Positions 1-7,293 of a DNA stretch of 49,169 bases are shown piece after piece. This DNA comes from Bacteroidales bacterium (GTDB lineage Bacteria > Bacteroidota > Bacteroidia > Bacteroidales > F082), in contig JAFXMK010000002.1 of NCBI GenBank assembly GCA_017530365.1, positions 1-49,169 on the forward strand, written 5' to 3'. The notes under the pieces were generated by a model. It had not been told where the DNA came from. It ran no database searches and worked only from the letters and a program-made list of their open reading frames with translations. Both the position numbers and the translations under genes were made by a program. Positions within the stretch are counted from its first letter, which is position 1. Every line of letters starts with the position of its first letter.

Positions 1-723
1 CCCATCCCTCAGAACGTGCGCATCCCCGGCAGCTGCCCTCCGCCTTATTTGGATCCCGACCAAATGGCCAATCCTGGTGAGTTAAGCAGCGCCATTGTGG
101 TTGGATCAGTTGATGACAACGACCAAGCCTCTTTCTTCACTGCCAACGGTCCATGCACATGGCAGGACACCGAGTTTGGTGACTATGCCTACAACCCAGG
201 CATCGGCCTTATCCGTCCCGACGTGTGCGCTCCAGGTGAAAGCATCAAGTCGTTGAACTACACCTCCAACACGGGCTATAAGTCGATGACCGGCACCTCG
301 CAGGCCACCCCTTGCGTGGCAGGAATCGCCGCCTTGATGCTGAGCAAGAACCCCGAGCTGTCGCCCGCCGATATCTGCCGAATTTTGGAAGAGACCTCCG
401 TGAAACTCACGCCCACAAAGAGTAACCTTACAGGCTGTGGCCGTGTGGATGCCTTGGCTGCTGTCGAAGCCGTGGAGGCCTATGATGGGTTGGATGAAAG
501 CGACGTCAAAGCCAACATTTACCCGAATCCTACAAAGGATGTGGTGAATATCGAATGTGAAGGCATGACGAAGGTCAAGGTCTTTTCGATGAATGGGAAG
601 TTGGTTAAAGCCCTTGGCGTGAATGGGTCGCAATGCCATATTGATGATTTGGAGAGCGGAATCTATCTCATTATGGTTGAAACGGATAGATGCGCTTCGC
701 TGAAGAAGACAGTGAAGTTATAA
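1..723 (+). CDS. S8 subtilisin-like serine protease, 3' part, with T9SS sorting domain
   Basis: The frame is open from the first base, so only the C-terminal 240 residues are present; the GTG at 16 is internal. What remains is the end of a subtilase catalytic domain, with the nucleophile serine in GTSQATP (TCG at 298-300), followed by a linker and a tail of about 70 residues beginning NIYPNPTKD and ending in KKTVKL. That tail is a type A T9SS sorting domain, so the enzyme is expected to cross the outer membrane through the type IX system and be released or anchored at the surface. The catalytic part aligns closely with the complete protease on the minus strand at 11287-13824 (shared CPPP, GLIRPD, SLNY, GRVDALAA-like blocks), so the two are paralogues. 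A terminator follows the stop. Confidence 0.9.
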   Translation, partial: PIPQNVRIPGSCPPPYLDPDQMANPGELSSAIVVGSVDDNDQASFFTANGPCTWQDTEFGDYAYNPGIGLIRPDVCAPGESIKSLNYTSNTGYKSMTGTSQATPCVAGIAALMLSKNPELSPADICRILEETSVKLTPTKSNLTGCGRVDALAAVEAVEAYDGLDESDVKANIYPNPTKDVVNIECEGMTKVKVFSMNGKLVKALGVNGSQCHIDDLESGIYLIMVETDRCASLKKTVKL

Positions 724-744
724 CCCGAAATCCTGTTTTAATAT

Positions 745-780
745 CACGGTGCGTCTTGTTTGAGGTGCACCGTGTTTTTT
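745..780 (+). terminator. Rho-independent terminator after the protease gene
   Basis: CACGGTGC (745-752) pairs perfectly with GCACCGTG (767-774) and is followed by six T residues (775-780). The T-run overlaps the TTG that serves as the -33 element of the next promoter. Confidence 0.85.
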
Positions 781-808
781 GCTGCTTCCAAACATTTTCC
801 TACCTTTG
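779..808 (+). promoter_or_regulatory. Bacteroidetes-type promoter for the POT transporter
   Basis: TTG at 779-781 lies 19 bp before TACCTTTG at 801-808, matching the -33/-7 consensus. The start codon is 25 bp downstream of the -7 element. Confidence 0.75.
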
Positions 809-833
809 CAGCAAATAACAAAAACGATCAACT

Positions 834-2516
834 ATGTTTAAAGGTCATCCCAAAGGGCTTTACGCCCTCGCATTGGCCAACACGGGCGAGCGCTTCGGCT
901 ACTACACCATGTTGGCGATCTTCGTGCTGTTTCTGCAGGCCAAGTTCGGCTACAACGAAGCACAGGCTGGTAACATCTACGGCATCTTCCTCGGTTGCGT
1001 CTATTTCATGCCCCTCATCGGTGGCATGCTGGCCGACCGTTTCGGCTATGGCAAGATGGTGAAGTCGGGTATTGTGGTCATGTTCCTCGGCTACCTGCTA
1101 TTGGCGGTTCCGATGGCCACCTCAACGGCAAAAATCACCATGTTCTCCGCCTTGGCGCTGATCGCCATCGGCACGGGCCTCTTCAAAGGCAACCTCCAGG
1201 TGATGGTGGGCAACCTGTACGACGAGGCCAAGTACAGTGCCTTCCGTGACAATGGCTTCAGCCTGTTCTACATGGCCATCAACATCGGCTCGATGTTCGC
1301 CCCCATGGCAGCCACCAAGGTCACAGACCTCTTTCTCGGGAAGGCGGGTTACACCTACGTCCCGCAAATCCCGTCGTTGGCGCACCAGTACCTCGACGGC
1401 ACCATTTCGGCCGATGCTTTGTCGAGCTTTGAGGCTCTGGCTGTGCAGCAAGGAGGCAATGTGAGTGACCTCGCCGGTTTTGCCAATAGCTATATTGACG
1501 CGCTCTCTGGAGCCTATAACTACGGCTTCGGTGTGGCTTGCATCTCTCTGATTCTCTCCATGGCAATTTATTTGAGCTGCCGTAAGTGGTTCAAGCACGC
1601 TGATGTCAACACCAAACAGGCCAAGAAGATGGAAAACACTACTGTGAACGTGCAGGAACTCTCCAAGGAGCAGACCCGCGAGCGCATCACCGCTTTGGTG
1701 ATGGTCTTTGCCGTCGTCATCTTCTTCTGGATGTCGTTCCAGCAGGCGGGTCTCTGCCTAACCTATTTCGCCCGCGATTATACCGCCAGTGAGGCTTCGG
1801 GCTTGACCCGTTTCGGGTTCAACATTTGGTCGCTGACATTGATTGCCATCTCGATCTATACCTTGTTCGGAATTTTCCAGTCGGAGACGAAACGCAACAA
1901 GCTGATTTGTGGCATTGTCACACTCCTGCTGTGGGCGGGTGCCGTGGTGTTGTACCTGAGAATGCCCGACCCGATCAACATCCTGCCGCAGCAGTTCCAG
2001 CAGTTCAACCCCTTCTTTGTGGTTGCCCTGACGCCTGTCTCGATGGCAGTGTTTGGCGCTTTGGCAAGGAAAGGGAAGGAGCCGTCATCGCCGCGTAAGA
2101 TTGGCATGGGTATGATCGTTGCTGCCCTTGGCTTTCTCATCTTGGTCATCTGTTCCTTCTCACTGGCCAGTCCAGCCGAGCTGAAGGCACAAGGTGGCGT
2201 GAGCAGCACGCTGGTCTCGCCCAACTGGCTCATCAGCACCTATCTCGTGCTGACTTTCGCCGAGCTGTTGCTGAGCCCCATCGGCATCTCCTTCGTCACC
2301 AAGGTGGCTCCGCCCAAGTACAAGGGCATGATGATGGGTCTCTGGTTCTGCGTGACGGCCATCGGCAACTACCTCACCAGCGTCATCGCCCGCATTTGGG
2401 GCACGGGTATGCCGCTCTGGATGGTGTGGGGCGTGCTTGTTGCGCTTTGTCTCCTCTCCGCCATGTTCATCTTCTCGATCATGAAGCGACTGGAGAAGGC
2501 GACTTCAGGATGCTAA
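834..2516 (+). CDS. POT (PTR2) family proton-dependent oligopeptide transporter
   Basis: A 560-residue polytopic inner-membrane protein of the major facilitator superfamily that should import di- and tripeptides with protons. The N-terminal signature is GERFGYY (residues 18-24) and the second PTR2 signature is FYMAINIGS near residue 146. The first acidic residue of the family's ExxER motif is replaced by Asn16; from memory many Bacteroidetes members share this ANxGERFGYY form, so it is probably a clade trait. A hydrophilic stretch around residues 250-280 looks like the central cytoplasmic loop. The gene stands alone between two terminators, with its own promoter. Its position beside a secreted protease fits peptide use but does not prove a link. 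The exact substrate cannot be read from the sequence. Confidence 0.93.
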   Translation: MFKGHPKGLYALALANTGERFGYYTMLAIFVLFLQAKFGYNEAQAGNIYGIFLGCVYFMPLIGGMLADRFGYGKMVKSGIVVMFLGYLLLAVPMATSTAKITMFSALALIAIGTGLFKGNLQVMVGNLYDEAKYSAFRDNGFSLFYMAINIGSMFAPMAATKVTDLFLGKAGYTYVPQIPSLAHQYLDGTISADALSSFEALAVQQGGNVSDLAGFANSYIDALSGAYNYGFGVACISLILSMAIYLSCRKWFKHADVNTKQAKKMENTTVNVQELSKEQTRERITALVMVFAVVIFFWMSFQQAGLCLTYFARDYTASEASGLTRFGFNIWSLTLIAISIYTLFGIFQSETKRNKLICGIVTLLLWAGAVVLYLRMPDPINILPQQFQQFNPFFVVALTPVSMAVFGALARKGKEPSSPRKIGMGMIVAALGFLILVICSFSLASPAELKAQGGVSSTLVSPNWLISTYLVLTFAELLLSPIGISFVTKVAPPKYKGMMMGLWFCVTAIGNYLTSVIARIWGTGMPLWMVWGVLVALCLLSAMFIFSIMKRLEKATSGC

Positions 2517-2531
2517 CGGGCATTTATTTGC

Positions 2532-2568
2532 AAAAAAACAGCCGACAATTAATTGCCGGCTGTTTTTT
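2532..2568. terminator. Bidirectional terminator between convergent genes
   Basis: CAGCCGaCAATT and AATTGcCGGCTG (2539-2562) form a hairpin with one A-C mismatch. It is flanked by an A-run on the left (2532-2538) and a T-run on the right (2563-2568), so it can end transcription from both the transporter and the convergent nucleotidase gene. Confidence 0.8.
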
Positions 2569-2582
2569 CGTTTTGATGGTAT

Positions 2583-4211
2583 TTACTTGATATCCTTAAT
2601 ACGGCCTTCGGTGCCTGCATACTCGGTGCCGACATGGTTATTCTTGTAGTTCTCCAGGAAGTTCTGGATAATGTCGGTGTCGAGGACGCCTAAGTCCTGA
2701 ATGTTGGCGCAGCGGCTCATCATGGCGAAGCCATCGCCGTGGTCGATGGCCACATAGCTGGAAGCAGCAAAGGTATAGGTCTTTTTGGGATCCAAAGGCT
2801 CGTATTTTCCGGTCTTCTGGTTCAGGACCTCCACCTTCTTGACACGACGCTCGCCGTTGACACCGTCGAAGTCGTGGTTGGCATTATAAACCACGGGAGA
2901 AGGGATGCTGGAGTCGTATTCAAACCTGAGACCTGAGACCTGCTGGAAGCCTCCGAATTCACCAGGGGCGATGGAGACGGAGAACTCGAGGATGTCGAGC
3001 AACAACTCGCCGGTGCATTCACCCTTGCAAGTGCCGTTCTCGAACGGGAACATGGTGTAAAGGTCGTTAAAGGTCACGTCGCCCTTGGGAAGGTCGGCCC
3101 TGATGCTGCCGCCACCTAGGAAGGCGATGTCGGTGCCGAACACTGTCCGGTAGGCATCGGTGCAGAAGTTTCCGATATTGGTCTCCTGGTTGCGGACGAG
3201 GCGATTCTTTTGGTCGTCAAAAGCAGCAAGCTTGACATCGCTGGTGAAGATGACTTGCTCAGCGACTTTTCTGTAACCTTCCTTGATCTCTTCGATGACC
3301 TTCAGTACAGACGGGTCTTTCTTGTCGTACGATTCCGTCGGGATGAGTTCGGTCTTAAACTTGCCGTTGGGGCTGATGGTGAGTCTGCCCATGTATTGGA
3401 ATTTGGTGCCCGTGGAGGTCAAGGTGACATTCTCGCCTCTCTTGTTTTTCACGATGGAGTCAAGAATCACGCTATGGGAGTGGCCGTCGAGGACAATGTC
3501 GATGCCGTAGGTGTTCTCGATCATGCTGGGAGAGTTGATTCCGCCTTCACCTTCGTCTTCATCGCCAAGGTGTGAGAGCACCACCACGAAATCAGCACCT
3601 TTTGCCCTGGCTGAATTGACTGCATTTTGGACTGTCTCGTAGAAATTGTCGATGCAGAAGCTATACACGTAATTCCCTTGCTCATCTTTAAAATAGGTAG
3701 GTGTCGAGGAGTTGATCGTGTAAGGCGTTGACATTCCAACGTAGGCCACATCGAAATTGCCATAGTTGACGATATGATAAGGCTCGTAGATCTGTTTGCC
3801 CGTCCTCAGGTCCTTGAAGTTGCAGCAAAGACACTCGGCTTCGAGCGCCTCCATGAGTTCCATTTGACGTGGGATGCCGTAGTCGAACTCGTGGTTGCCG
3901 AGGGTGACATAATCGTACCCCACTGCGTTCATGATGTTGATGATGTTACGTCCGTGAGAGGAGGCACCCAAACTTCCGCCTTGGACAAAATCGCCATTGG
4001 ATACCACGGTGACATACTTGTGGGAAGCCTTCATCTCGTTCTTGAGAGCGGCAAAATTGGCGTATCCGTCAACGCCACAGTGAACATCGTTTTCATAGAG
4101 GACGATGATGTCCTGAGGTGCAGTTGGAGCTTGGTGGCTCGATTTGCAGGAAATTGAAAGGCAGCAGCAAAGGATGCTGGAAGCCAAGAATAGTACAAAA
4201 CTTCTTTTCAT
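2583..4211 (-). CDS. 5'-nucleotidase / UshA-like metallophosphatase, probable lipoprotein
   Basis: The 542-residue product has a signal sequence with a cysteine cluster ending LSISC (Cys22), which suggests but does not prove lipid anchoring because the lipobox is loose. Next comes a calcineurin-type metallophosphatase domain with the metal-binding motifs ENDVH, GDFVQGG, GNHEFDYG and DGHSHS, then the 5'-nucleotidase C-terminal domain (about residues 325-510) that binds the nucleotide. The family hydrolyses extracellular nucleotides or UDP-sugars to nucleosides and phosphate in the periplasm or at the cell surface. It is monocistronic, with its own promoter diverging from the que operon. Substrate preference (AMP, UDP-sugar or other) cannot be told. 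Confidence 0.92.
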   Translation of the reverse strand: MKRSFVLFLASSILCCCLSISCKSSHQAPTAPQDIIVLYENDVHCGVDGYANFAALKNEMKASHKYVTVVSNGDFVQGGSLGASSHGRNIINIMNAVGYDYVTLGNHEFDYGIPRQMELMEALEAECLCCNFKDLRTGKQIYEPYHIVNYGNFDVAYVGMSTPYTINSSTPTYFKDEQGNYVYSFCIDNFYETVQNAVNSARAKGADFVVVLSHLGDEDEGEGGINSPSMIENTYGIDIVLDGHSHSVILDSIVKNKRGENVTLTSTGTKFQYMGRLTISPNGKFKTELIPTESYDKKDPSVLKVIEEIKEGYRKVAEQVIFTSDVKLAAFDDQKNRLVRNQETNIGNFCTDAYRTVFGTDIAFLGGGSIRADLPKGDVTFNDLYTMFPFENGTCKGECTGELLLDILEFSVSIAPGEFGGFQQVSGLRFEYDSSIPSPVVYNANHDFDGVNGERRVKKVEVLNQKTGKYEPLDPKKTYTFAASSYVAIDHGDGFAMMSRCANIQDLGVLDTDIIQNFLENYKNNHVGTEYAGTEGRIKDIK

Positions 4212-4259
4212 GATATTGGATTATTGTTATTAGTCGTCGGTTTTCATTGTTTGGTGTGG

Positions 4260-4267
4260 CAAATGTA
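4260..4267 (-). promoter_or_regulatory. -7 element for the 5'-nucleotidase gene
   Basis: The minus strand reads TACATTTG here, 48 bp upstream of the nucleotidase ATG. No convincing -33 TTTG lies at the expected distance, so the promoter is only partly supported. Confidence 0.5.
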
Positions 4268-4301
4268 AGTCTTTTTTCCGTGCTGATTGCGAACATTTTC
4301 C

Positions 4302-4309
4302 TAATTTTG
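4302..4309 (+). promoter_or_regulatory. -7 element for the que operon
   Basis: TAATTTTG lies 17 bp before the queF ATG. The implied leader is only about a dozen bases, which leaves no room for a preQ1 riboswitch. The -33 element is not clear. Confidence 0.6.
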
Positions 4310-4326
4310 CAACCAAATTTCATCCC

Positions 4327-4797
4327 ATGTCTAGAAACGAACAAGAACTGAGAGGCGTCACGCTGCTGGGCAACCAGAACACCCAGTATAGTTACGACTA
4401 CACTCCAGAGGTGCTGGAGACCTTTGAGAACAAACACCCGGAGAACGAATATCTGGTGACGCTTGATTGTCCCGAATTCACTTCGCTGTGCCCCAAGACG
4501 GGTCAACCTGATTTCGGACACATCATCATCAACTATATCCCTCGTACGCTGATGGTGGAGAGCAAGAGCCTGAAGCTCTACCTCTTCAGCTTCCGCAACC
4601 ACGGCGACTTTCATGAAGACTGCGTGAACATCATCATGAAGGATCTCGTCAAGCTGATGGACCCCAAGTATTTGGAGGTCATCGGCCTATTCAATCCTCG
4701 TGGTGGCATCTCCATCAAGCCTTTCGCCAACTATGGCGACGCCGATCATCAAGACATGGTGAAGCAACGTTTAATTTCAGCATTCCACAACTCATGA
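4327..4797 (+). CDS. queF: NADPH-dependent 7-cyano-7-deazaguanine reductase
   Basis: A 156-residue protein of the short, single-domain (YkvM-type) QueF class, which reduces the nitrile preQ0 to the amine preQ1, the last free-base step before insertion into tRNA. The catalytic cysteine is in [13 protein letters not shown] (Cys55), with the conserved Asp62 following. The NADPH-binding QueF motif is ESKSLKLY (78-85). It is the first gene of a four-gene operon and its stop overlaps the queC start in an ATGA. Having queF in the operon points to queuosine in tRNA as the end product rather than a DNA modification, because DNA-modifying 7-deazaguanine systems usually stop at preQ0. Confidence 0.96.
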   Translation: MSRNEQELRGVTLLGNQNTQYSYDYTPEVLETFENKHPENEYLVTLDCPEFTSLCPKTGQPDFGHIIINYIPRTLMVESKSLKLYLFSFRNHGDFHEDCVNIIMKDLVKLMDPKYLEVIGLFNPRGGISIKPFANYGDADHQDMVKQRLISAFHNS

Positions 4798-5465
4798 AAG
4801 ACGCGGTGATTATCATATCGGGAGGCATGGATTCCACTACGATGTTGTACGAATTCAAGGACGAGATCGCTCTGGCCATCACCTTTGATTACGGTTCCAC
4901 CCAGAATGGGCGTGAGCGAGTCTGCGCCATAACGCATTGCCAACGCTTGGGCATCAAGCATATCGTGGTGCCGCTTGAGTTCATGCATCGCTACTTCAAG
5001 AGCGCCCTGCTGATGACCGCTGCCGACATCCCTGACGGCAACTACGATGACGAAAACATGAAGTCAACGGTAGTGCCTTTCCGCAACGGTATCATGCTGG
5101 CCATCGCTGCAGGCATTGCTGAGAGTAATGGGCTGAAACGGGTGATGATTGCCAACCATGCTGGGGATCATTCCATCTATCCCGACTGCCGGCCGACCTT
5201 CGTCAATGCGATGTCGGATGCCATGTCGGCAGGAACGTATGATAACATTACGGTATGGGCACCTTACACTTATTTGAGTAAGAAAGAAATTGCCGAACAC
5301 GGCAAGGCCTTGGGCTTGGATTATAGCGAGACCTATTCCTGCTATAAAGGCGGTGAGAAACACTGTGGCAAATGCGGCACCTGCCGTGAACGTATCCAGG
5401 CACTCCGTGATGCCGGCATCGAAGACACTACCGAATATGAAACTCTACCGAGCTATAACTCCTAA
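4794..5465 (+). CDS. queC: 7-cyano-7-deazaguanine (preQ0) synthase
   Basis: The 223-residue protein converts 7-carboxy-7-deazaguanine to preQ0 using ATP and ammonia. The ATP-pyrophosphatase P-loop is SGGMDST (9-15). The C-terminal zinc site is formed by Cys183, Cys191, Cys194 and Cys197 ([15 protein letters not shown]). The start overlaps the queF stop by four bases, which indicates translational coupling. A run of 8-bp tandem repeats separates it from queD. Confidence 0.96.
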   Translation: MKDAVIIISGGMDSTTMLYEFKDEIALAITFDYGSTQNGRERVCAITHCQRLGIKHIVVPLEFMHRYFKSALLMTAADIPDGNYDDENMKSTVVPFRNGIMLAIAAGIAESNGLKRVMIANHAGDHSIYPDCRPTFVNAMSDAMSAGTYDNITVWAPYTYLSKKEIAEHGKALGLDYSETYSCYKGGEKHCGKCGTCRERIQALRDAGIEDTTEYETLPSYNS

Positions 5466-5471
5466 CGGGGT

Positions 5472-5511
5472 AACTGACCAACTGATCAACTGATTAACTG
5501 ACCAACTGAAT
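5472..5511 (+). repeat. Five tandem 8-bp AACTGAnn units abutting the queD start
   Basis: The units AACTGACC, AACTGATC, AACTGATT, AACTGACC and AACTGAAT run without interruption from 5472 to 5511, and the queD ATG begins at the next base. The array fills nearly the whole queC-queD gap. The first six bases are constant; only the last two vary. Confidence 0.9.
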
Positions 5512-5865
5512 ATGTATTACGTGAGAAAAACCCTTGAAATATCTGCTTGCCACCAGCTCTACCTCGACTATGAGAGCAAGTGCGAGAACCTTCATGGCCA
5601 CAACTGGAAGATCAACGTGTATTGCCGTGCCGAACAGCTTGACAGCAATGGTATGGTGTGCGACTTCACCTTGATCAAAAAGCTTATCCACGGCAAGATC
5701 GACCATACCAACATCAACGAGGTGCTGGACTTCAACCCGACGGCTGAAAACCTGGCCCATTGGATCGTCGATACGGTCCCGAACTGCTATCGCGCCGACG
5801 TGTGGGAGTCGAGGGATAATAAGGCGTCGTACATCAAGGACGATGCGCCGCAGAACTTTGATTAA
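5512..5865 (+). CDS. queD: 6-carboxy-5,6,7,8-tetrahydropterin synthase
   Basis: A compact 117-residue T-fold enzyme that converts dihydroneopterin triphosphate to 6-carboxytetrahydropterin, the first committed step of 7-deazaguanine synthesis. The zinc ligands are His14 (ACHQL), His28 and His30 (NLHGHNW), and Cys24 is the expected catalytic cysteine. The conserved DHTNIN and PTAENLAHW blocks follow. It is third in the que operon. Its upstream gap is an 8-bp tandem repeat array rather than a recognisable ribosome binding site, and its downstream gap holds a different repeat. Confidence 0.96.
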   Translation: MYYVRKTLEISACHQLYLDYESKCENLHGHNWKINVYCRAEQLDSNGMVCDFTLIKKLIHGKIDHTNINEVLDFNPTAENLAHWIVDTVPNCYRADVWESRDNKASYIKDDAPQNFD

Positions 5866-5886
5866 AGGACACGAGACACGAGACTT

Positions 5887-5944
5887 TGAGCCCCGCATCC
5901 CGTAGTCTCGAGCCCCGCGTCCCGTAGTCTCGAGTCCCGAGTCT
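5887..5944 (+). repeat. Tandem 22-bp repeat between queD and queE
   Basis: Two 22-bp units (5887-5908 and 5909-5930) differ at two positions and share GAGCCCCGC and TCCCGTAGTCT. A partial third copy, CGAGTCCCGAGTCT, spans 5931-5944. Shorter related CACGAGA units lie just upstream at 5870-5886. The array fills the queD-queE gap. Confidence 0.85.
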
Positions 5945-5956
5945 AGCACCTTGACT

Positions 5957-6547
5957 ATGTATAAGATAAACGAAATATTTCACTCCCTTCAGGGCGAGGG
6001 CTTCCATACCGGGACGCCCGCTGTCTTTGTGCGCTTCAGCGGCTGTAACTTGCACTGCGCTTTTTGCGATACGCAGCATCAATCAGGGGAAATGATGACC
6101 ACCCAAGCAATCATCGATGAGGTCAACAATTATCCAAATGCCCCGCTGATCGTCTTGACGGGAGGCGAACCTTCCTTGTTTATCGACGAGCCCTTTGTCG
6201 AAGAACTAAAGCAGAAAACTGGCAAATGTATTGCCATCGAGACCAACGGCACGCGAGCATTGCCAAAAAACCTTGACTGGGTGACCTTTTCGCCTAAAAC
6301 TGGATTCGTGGGGGGAGACAAAGAGTCCCCAATCCTTAGAGAATGTGATGAGCTGAAGGTGGTTTATCTCGGTCAGGATTTATCACAATACGACAACATC
6401 AAAGCCGACCATCGGTTTCTTCAGCCTTGTTTCTCGGAGAATGAAATCCAACGTCAGGCTAACATGAAATCTTGTGTGGATGCGGTACTGAACAACCCCG
6501 GCTGGCGACTCTCCCTCCAGACCCATCGTTTCCTCAACATCCGCTAG
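5957..6547 (+). CDS. queE: 7-carboxy-7-deazaguanine synthase (radical SAM)
   Basis: The 196-residue radical SAM enzyme contracts the ring of 6-carboxytetrahydropterin to 7-carboxy-7-deazaguanine. The iron-sulfur cysteines are Cys30, Cys34 and Cys37 (SGCNLHCAFC), and TGGEPSL is the SAM-binding GGE motif. The early FHSLQGEG block is typical of QueE. I start at ATG 5957; a TTG six bases upstream would add only two residues. It is the last gene of the operon and converges on the rsmI-like gene, with a gap of about 20 bp that is itself repeat sequence. The product feeds queC. Confidence 0.95.
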   Translation: MYKINEIFHSLQGEGFHTGTPAVFVRFSGCNLHCAFCDTQHQSGEMMTTQAIIDEVNNYPNAPLIVLTGGEPSLFIDEPFVEELKQKTGKCIAIETNGTRALPKNLDWVTFSPKTGFVGGDKESPILRECDELKVVYLGQDLSQYDNIKADHRFLQPCFSENEIQRQANMKSCVDAVLNNPGWRLSLQTHRFLNIR

Positions 6548-6549
6548 GC

Positions 6550-6582
6550 CTTCTTACTTCTTGCTTCTTACTTCTGACTTCT
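6550..6582 (-). repeat. AGAAGnn 7-bp tandem repeat, copy A
   Basis: Reading the minus strand from 6582 down, the units are AGAAGTC, AGAAGTA, AGAAGCA, AGAAGTA and a partial AGAAG. The array fills the gap between the convergent queE and rsmI-like genes and extends into the latter: its last four codons and stop (RSQK, TAA at 6570-6568) are repeat-derived. Confidence 0.85.
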
Positions 6583-7287
6583 ATAAATAAGAAAAACCGC
6601 CGGTTTCTTATTCAAATCCCCTTTGAACTTCTTCCACTCGGCGACATCTTGGCTGATGATCAGTTCATCTTCGCAGGTGAGGTTGCAGGCGACGCACACT
6701 TGGGTGGAAGGATGGAGGTTCTTGCATAGATCGGCGATCATGGCGTTGTTCCGGAAAGGCGTCTCGATGAAAAGCTCGGTCTCGTTGTTAGTCATAGAGC
6801 GCCGTTCCAAGTTCTTAATGGCGTTCTGCCTTTCAGGGCTCTTGATGGGCAGGTAGCCATGGAAGGCGAAGGCCTGTCCGTTGAAACCTGAAGCCATCAG
6901 TGCCAGGATCATGGCATTGGGGCCGACCAACGGAACTACCTTGATGCCGGCGGAATGGGCTAAATCCACGACTAAAGCGCCAGGGTCGGCTACACAAGGA
7001 GTGCCGGCTTCCGACATCAATCCCATGTCCTCGCCTTGCAGGCAGGCGCCCAGGTGTTCCATCAAGTCGAGGTTGTGGGCGTTATGCTTGTCAAGTTCGA
7101 TGAACTCGATATCGTCAATGGGATTGTCCATCCCGATGCGGCTCAGCACACGGCGAGAGGTGCGGGTGTTTTCCACCACGAAATGCTTGAGCTTTTTGAC
7201 TATGTCCAATGTGCCAGCGGGCAGCACCTGTTCGGGTTTTGTCGCCCCTAACAGGTTGGGTACCAGATAAAGATTTCCGAAAACCAT
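6568..7287 (-). CDS. RsmI-like SAM-dependent methyltransferase
   Basis: A 239-residue tetrapyrrole-methylase-fold protein. The family signature SEAGTPCVADPGA lies at 92-104 and the SAM-side block VPLVGPNAMILALMASGF follows. The best-known relative, RsmI, 2'-O-methylates C1402 of 16S rRNA; this is the shorter form I associate with Bacteroidetes, so the exact target is inferred. The ATG is six bases after the dnaA stop, so the two genes are very probably cotranscribed from the dnaA promoter. The last codons lie inside a 7-bp tandem repeat, so the C-terminal tail may be a recent, non-conserved extension. Confidence 0.85.
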   Translation of the reverse strand: MVFGNLYLVPNLLGATKPEQVLPAGTLDIVKKLKHFVVENTRTSRRVLSRIGMDNPIDDIEFIELDKHNAHNLDLMEHLGACLQGEDMGLMSEAGTPCVADPGALVVDLAHSAGIKVVPLVGPNAMILALMASGFNGQAFAFHGYLPIKSPERQNAIKNLERRSMTNNETELFIETPFRNNAMIADLCKNLHPSTQVCVACNLTCEDELIISQDVAEWKKFKGDLNKKPAVFLIYRSQK

Positions 7288-7293
7288 GGGAGA

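Noticed and set aside
2928-2945. Short CCTGAGA-type repeat within the nucleotidase gene
   Set aside because: Only two and a half units, within a conserved coding segment; probably chance.
4212-4326. preQ1 riboswitch upstream of queF
   Set aside because: The likely promoter leaves only about 13 leader bases, and no preQ1-type C-rich hairpin and A-rich tail is visible.
5472-5944. CRISPR-like arrays in the que operon
   Set aside because: The units are 8 and 22 bp, directly adjacent, with no unique spacers and no cas genes.
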